From contig JAUCNG010066662.1 in NCBI GenBank assembly GCA_032353305.1, positions 1-22,882 of the forward strand: a DNA stretch of 22,882 nucleotides, in the 5' to 3' direction. Positions 18,776-22,882 of the stretch are shown in pieces. Numbering within the stretch: position 1 is the stretch's first letter; each line of letters starts with the position of its first letter. Source of the stretch: Cephalothrix spiralis (taxonomy: Eukaryota > Nemertea > Palaeonemertea > Archinemertea > Cephalotrichidae). Position numbers and translations under genes: made by a program. A model generated the notes under the pieces. That model was not told the origin of the DNA and searched no databases. It worked only from the letters and a program-made list of their open reading frames with translations.

Positions 18776-19029
18776 CTGCAAAGTAATATTTAATTGTACT
18801 TCCGTCACGGTCTACGGCATGAATCTTTTCGACAAATTTTCCAATTTGAGATTGCTCATTCAAAGTTGTAACATATTGAGCAGGTTGAAATTCAGGAGCT
18901 TCATCATTGACATTTTTCACAGCGAAGGAAATATCAGTAGTGGCATTAGCTGTACTAGGTTGGCCCAAATCGGTAACATACAATTTGAATTTGTATGTGT
19001 GCCCAGGCAATTTGTCATAATCCAATTTC
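18776..19029 (-). CDS. E4: cadherin exon, EC2 end and EC3 start
   Basis: A 254-base exon with acceptor attttttcag and donor GTAATT. It encodes KLDYDKLPGHTYKFKLYVTD (the LDYD form of the DRE motif and strand F), a possible glycosylation site NATT, and the linker NVNDEAPEF, in which the first Asp of DxNDN is Asn. EC3 then starts with LNEQSQIG (the E11-type glutamate kept) and HAVDRDGS (DxD kept). It ends one base into a Gly codon. The splice phases fit E3 and E5 exactly. Confidence 0.92.
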
Positions 19030-19085
19030 CTGAAAAAATAATTATTCATTAGTTACTCGACTCTCTGAACTGGCGTCGTTAATTT

Positions 19086-19518
19086 CGCTAGTGTTTTTTT
19101 AATTACGAACATCGAACAATGCATCGCGCTTGGGTGTCCATAGTTTAACACTTCGAAACCTTTGTTTAAAAGGGTAAATATTTCCAACAAGGGTAGATAA
19201 AGAGGCCCGAGACACCCAAACACTTCAGAGACTTAACTAACTTCTTCCTAGGGTAAAAAGATAAGTATGCCGCTGATTTGGGGTCATTTTACGCCAGCTG
19301 GTGTTTTTTGAATTACGAATATGTTTGGAGCAGTGCACTGCATGTCTAAGATCGTCTAAATTTCCTCATCGAACAATGCATCGCGCTTGGGTCTCCATAG
19401 GTAAGTACTTTGAAACCTTTGTTTACAAGGGTAGACAAGAGAGAGACACCCAAAAACTTCAGAGAACTGACCCCTTCCTAGATAATTATATGCCGCTGAT
19501 TTGTGGTCATTTTACGCA
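19086..19518. repeat. Tandem duplication of about 209 bases
   Basis: Unit 1 (about 19086-19294) and unit 2 (about 19296-19518) share gctagtg/gctggtg-tttttt-aattacga, atcgaacaatgcatcgcgct, gaaacctttgttta, gagacacccaaa.acttcag and tatgccgctgattt. Unit 2 has about 45 extra bases at 19320-19366 and several small deletions. Clear divergence indicates it is not recent. Confidence 0.85.
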
Positions 19519-19596
19519 CGACAAATGTACCGAAACACTGTGTAAGACAAACATTTTGGGTAAATGTTAATTTCAATCATACTTCCTATAAGGTAA

Positions 19597-19866
19597 ACCA
19601 ACCGTCAACCACCGACAACGAGTAAAAATCAGCAACCAGCAAAAACAGATAACAACCACCAAAAATCATCATCTTTGACCTCCCTCGTGATCCAGAATGA
19701 CCCCTCAAAAATATATTCAGCATGTGCATTATCCAGTCGTTGTCGCTGGTTGGTAGGGGTCATTCCGGATCACAGGGGAGGGCCAGGGTGGTATTTTTGA
19801 TGGTTTTGAGTGGTTTCAGCTGGTTCTTGCTGGTTTTAACTGGTCGTTGGATGTCGGTGGGTGAAC
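19597..19866. repeat. Inverted repeat element with a TGGTTTTNNN decamer array
   Basis: The left half has aaccaccgacaacg, ccagcaaaaacag and tgatccagaatgacccct; the right half has the mirrored aggggtcattccggatca and tgctggttttaactgg. On the right arm four decamers starting tggtt run in exact register from 19801 to 19840, followed by tggtcgttgg. The left arm has the complementary but more diverged series. No coding region. Confidence 0.8.
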
Positions 19867-20105
19867 CTAGTAGTAAGTACGTAATTTCGATACATGGACA
19901 CCAAATGTCGGCTATTTGGTCTTAAAGACTTCTTGAGCACAAAAAGTCTTTGAGTTAGCTTTGTGTCAGACGCAAAAGTCAAATTTGACATGTACTATGA
20001 TGAGCAAGTAGTTGATGTGGCTCCGCGACTGCAGGGGTCGATCACCTCGCAGCATAACACTAATATTTCATATTGAGATTCCCATAGATAAATATGTGTA
20101 CTTAC

Positions 20106-20217
20106 TTTGCAGTTACGATGTTTGCTTCATTATTAATTGTCGTGACTTTGAAATTATCATTATCAACCCAATAGAGTAATTTTCCATTGTTTCCTCCATC
20201 TGGATCAACTGCAGAAA
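20106..20217 (-). CDS. E3: cadherin exon, middle of EC2
   Basis: A 112-base exon between acceptor cttttatag and donor GTAAGT. With the single base from E2 it reads ISAVDPDGGNNGKLLYWVD, giving the DxD calcium motif and the start of the C strand of EC2, then INNEANIVTAK. It ends two bases into a codon and is completed by the first G of E4. The aromatic YWVD in place of the common YSI is a mild deviation. The flanking introns are about 1.6 and 1.1 kb. Confidence 0.88.
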
Positions 20218-21854
20218 CTATAAAAGTAAAAAAACTTGTGAGTATCAAAAATTTTTAATTATACAAATTTTTGACGAATAAACAAAATATATATTATTCA
20301 ACTTAGATATCAACAGATAATGTAGCATGTGTGTAGGTAGATACTAATATACTGTGTGTAATAAAGCTTAGAAAGATATATCGTTTACGAGATATCATAA
20401 TTATTAATTTTTAACATGATGATGGAGCCCTTGTTTTTAAAAAGACAAGAGAACTTTTTTATGGAGGACCACCTTAATGCTGCCCCCAAGAAGTAGAGAC
20501 TTAACTCCATTTTGGCGGGAAAACTTTTTATTGCATAATATCATTGAATTTAATACAAATCCAAATCAATAAATGGCTCTCCTGTATGATTTCATAAAAT
20601 GGAGTTAAGTCTCTTTACTTCTTGGGGGCAGAATGGCCCGGATATCCTTTAATATTGACAGGATTTGCGTTAAAAAACTCATTAAATAGGCTTGATCCTA
20701 GATTTCGAATAGTATTTGAATTTTTTAAGTATTTCTCTGACTAAATACGAAATAATATTTGTGACCATTATCTTGGATATTGAGAAGAAGTTGTGAAATA
20801 TTTTTTTAATAATCTATATCCTATTCACACATAATATAATATATTCTGACCAAATTAAGTATTATGACTTCTAAAACCTCGGGACTACAACATATTCATA
20901 GGTATTCAAAATATGCTGTCTACAAAAACATTTCATTTACACTGAGAGGGTCCAAGTATTTTCCAAAAGTGCTATTCTACATTACATTCATGAGTATAGG
21001 TTTTGTCCACTTCAACAAAATCATGCTTCATGTAGGCGATTGTGTTCCAAATGAACGAAATATTTCGATAGTATACACCTACATAGTTTGAGTATGAAAA
21101 ATCACATAGCATAACGTAAACAGTGACGAATATTCTAGGAAAGAGACATGAACATAGGAAATCTATATTGACAAATCGCAATCACGAATCTTATTTCGTT
21201 CCTATTCATATATGAACGTTATTGATCTATTATACAGTCCAGTATACACGTCTAGTGTCATCTATATATAATTTAACAATATACATCATGCAGACAATAA
21301 AAAATCTATTTCTATATAATTCTTAAGGAATACATGTATATGAAATAATTAGCTCGTATCAAAACTAGAAACTTTTACGGTGTAATATATTGTAGTTTTT
21401 GATGAATAAAATCAAAAAAGATTACAATGAATGTCAAAAGCTTGGATAAATGATTAATATTTGAGACTAAACAATATTTGTTTTCAGCCTTCAAAATAAT
21501 GTTTGTTTTAAGCTTCAAAATGCATATTTAATTTATTCTGATAGACTAAAAGCTTTTAAAAAGTAATCAAACAATTGGAATTTATGCAGGAGGAATTGAT
21601 TTAATCCTTTATGTAAATTAAGCAAATTCAGATTTTCGTTTTTTGGCTTACATGCTAATTCAAGATTTATTTTACATCCTGTTCAGTATATCCTGCACGA
21701 GTCACACTTTTGCATAATATAATTCATTATTTATTGAAACATATTTCAATATAAATATGCATTGCAAGGCGAAGAGAATTTGATCAAAATTGACTCTTAT
21801 TTGTGTCCCTATTTCATAATTTGACAAATCCAAATTTGGACAAAAATTACTCAC
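20218..21854 (-). other. Intron between E2 and E3
   Basis: About 1.6 kb, phase 1, AT-rich. It contains the palindromic element at 20467-20640. In 20640-21850 I see only AT-rich sequence and chance open frames (for example 20864-21091 on the plus strand), none with a family signature. Confidence 0.75.
20467..20640. mobile_element. Short palindromic MITE-like element
   Basis: Arms tgcccccaagaagtagagac ttaactccatttt (20481-20513) and its reverse complement at 20597-20630 differ by a two-base insertion, with an AT-rich loop of about 80 bases. The outer flanks (gaccaccttaa against aatggcccgg) are loosely mirrored. Lies in the intron between E2 and E3. Confidence 0.8.
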
Positions 21855-21966
21855 TTTTTATTATAGGCGTTCCAATTCCTATATTTTCATTTCTGGAAGG
21901 TGCTGTATATTGTTTTAGTGGAAATATAGGTGCATTATCATTTTTGTCAATCAAATGTATGGTTAC
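21855..21966 (-). CDS. E2: cadherin exon, EC1 end and EC2 start
   Basis: A 112-base exon with acceptor ctattttag and donor GTGAGT. It begins in phase 0 with VTIHLIDKNDNAPIF, a canonical end of a cadherin repeat, and continues with the EC2 A strand and the NEN variant of the PEN motif (NENIGIGTPIIK). One base is left over and is completed by E3. The exon is short, and its boundary falls just before the SAVDPDGG motif of EC2. Confidence 0.9.
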
Positions 21967-22480
21967 CTAAAATAGAAATAAAGACATAAATAGCATACAA
22001 AATAGCAAAGATCTGAAGCCTGGTTTTAACCAGCTTAAAACAATTGACAATTACAAAAAAATTTATATTTTTCAATAAGCACAAAACTAACATGGATACC
22101 AAATAAATAATAAATCATTTTATTATTTAGATGTCATATTGATCGAGTACCGGTATACTATGTTTAGATTCTGTTTCCGGCTCTGAATATTAAATATTTC
22201 TTCTAAGGTAAGAATTTTAGATGTCTGGATGGATTAATTTAGGCTCGGACTGATTTCATGTCAACTGAAGTTTGGGGAGGTTGCGGATCTATTTGAGGTA
22301 TATATCTCTGGATTGGCCGGTTGGATAGAAAAGTTTCTACTGATATTTCAAGACGTTACAAGTCAAGGCCGACAACCTTTGCTATGGAAAAGACATAGAA
22401 ATAGTCGTTCGACGCTTAAACACCGAAAAGAAAGTGACAAGTTTCCTGTATCTTAGTTATTTCTTGTGACAGTCTTAGAT

Positions 22481-22706
22481 CAGGGTAGCGCCTTTTTTCC
22501 AATTCAAAATCCTCCGATTTCTCCCTGACGGTGCAGTGACAATTTCTCCTGACCGGGCGACAAATAATTTGCCACGAAAAGGACTTTATTTTGTATTGAA
22601 AATATCTATCACGACAAATTGTCGTGAACATATCAACAAGAATAATTTTCCCTGATTTTTGAAAATTTTGAACTGAAAACTTTCCCCTATTTTCCTGGTC
22701 ACCCTG
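22481..22706. mobile_element. CAGGGTG-ended MITE-like element, copy B
   Basis: It begins cagggtagcgcctttttt and ends ttcctggtcaccctg, inverted repeats with some decay. The interior gaccgggcgacaaataattt then gccacga matches gaccaagcgaccaataattt then gccatat in the 8606-8848 copy. No coding capacity. It occupies part of the intron between E1 and E2 (21967-22732), otherwise featureless, and ends 26 bases beyond the E1 donor. Confidence 0.7.
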
Positions 22707-22732
22707 TATACATGACTAGGATTTATACGTAC

Positions 22733-22882
22733 CTCAGCAGTAGTTTGCAAGTTTGTCTTTTCTTCAGTTGCAACAACTTGGACAAAATAGATATGAGCAT
22801 CCTTCTCGTAATCAAATGCGACCTTTGACACTAAGAATGAGTTATCCACGTTGCTATTAAGTTGGAATTTATCAGAACTTCC
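22733..22882 (-). CDS. E1: cadherin exon, C-terminal half of EC1 (partial exon)
   Basis: Fifty codons in frame, running off the window edge, so the acceptor is not visible. The protein contains FDYEKDAHIYFVQVVA, the LDYE/DRE calcium motif followed by strand F of a cadherin repeat, and ends TTAE. The donor is GTACGT at 22731-22732 and the exon ends in phase 0. It continues directly into E2, which starts VTIHLIDKNDNAP, completing EC1. The DxD motif and the start of EC1 lie beyond the window. A CAGGGTG-type repeat element begins 26 bases beyond the donor. Confidence 0.9.

Larger units (their letters stand above)
19030..20105 (-). other. Intron between E3 and E4
   Basis: About 1.1 kb, phase 2. 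It is occupied mainly by the tandem duplication (19086-19518) and the inverted decamer-rich element (19597-19866). The remaining 240 bases next to E3 show nothing recognised. Confidence 0.8.
1..22882 (-). other. Large multi-repeat cadherin gene, internal part, incomplete at both ends
   Basis: A single minus-strand gene explains every convincing coding segment in the window. The exons join in a consistent phase series and read through twelve consecutive extracellular cadherin repeats, each ending in a DxNDNxP-type motif (for example DKNDNAPIF, DINDNEPIF, DVNDSPPVF). Known of the family: such repeats form a rod outside the cell, stiffened by calcium at the junctions, and mediate cell adhesion or sensory and planar-polarity signalling. 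Possible N-glycosylation sequons are NATT in EC2, NSTT in EC4, NITA in EC6 and NITV in EC12. The subfamily is unclear: at least twelve repeats without EGF or laminin-G domains in view fits Fat/Dachsous, Cdh23-like, long invertebrate N-cadherin-like or another non-classical cadherin. No symbol is given because the diagnostic ends are missing. Confidence 0.95.

Noticed and set aside
20864-21181. Overlapping open frames on both strands in the E2-E3 intron
   Set aside because: They are short, AT-rich, without family signature, and have no splice or domain support.

Overview
The window is AT-rich, intron-rich animal DNA. It holds the middle part of one large cadherin gene on the minus strand and no other gene that I can support. 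Both ends of the gene lie outside the window: there is no signal peptide, start codon, transmembrane segment or cytoplasmic tail here. I reconstructed 18 main exons (E1 at 22733-22882 down to E18 at 1-61) from GT/AG boundaries, matching splice phases and continuous cadherin motifs. Together they give about 3842 coding bases, or about 1280 residues. That spans one partial, ten complete and one nearly complete cadherin (EC) repeats, numbered EC1 to EC12 within the window only. The host is probably a marine invertebrate. A mollusc or other lophotrochozoan is a guess from base composition, intron size, dense small inverted-repeat elements and recurrent tacatgtacatgta words; the sequence does not prove it.

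Layout in transcription order (high to low coordinates). E1-E5 (22882 to 17612) encode EC1 to the start of EC4. E6-E8 (14680 to 9838) encode EC4 to EC6, with very long introns. E9-E14 (9070 to 3559) encode EC7 to EC10. E15-E18 (2728 to 1) encode EC11 and EC12. Most EC junctions carry the calcium-site motifs (PEN/xEx, DRE/LDYE, DxNDNxP, DxD). The EC5-EC6 junction has lost all four, which predicts a calcium-free, possibly bent joint. EC3 and EC5 both replace the DRE motif with an LP(S/N)-type turn and carry an extra pair of cysteines.

Four very short, in-frame candidate exons with good splice signals lie in phase-0 introns: 15 bases (MEAYS), 18 bases (NCPYPI), 12 bases (IGVS) and 42 bases (a cysteine-rich 14-mer). 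Two of them fall in the single intron that interrupts EC5, the repeat before the predicted calcium-free joint. This combination of degenerate joint, cysteine loop and micro-exons is the most interesting signal in the window.

The introns are crowded with small non-autonomous inverted-repeat elements (MITE-like), several present in two or three copies within the window, plus hairpins, a 209-base tandem duplication and a decamer repeat. No transposase, tRNA, rRNA, CRISPR array or promoter was recognised.
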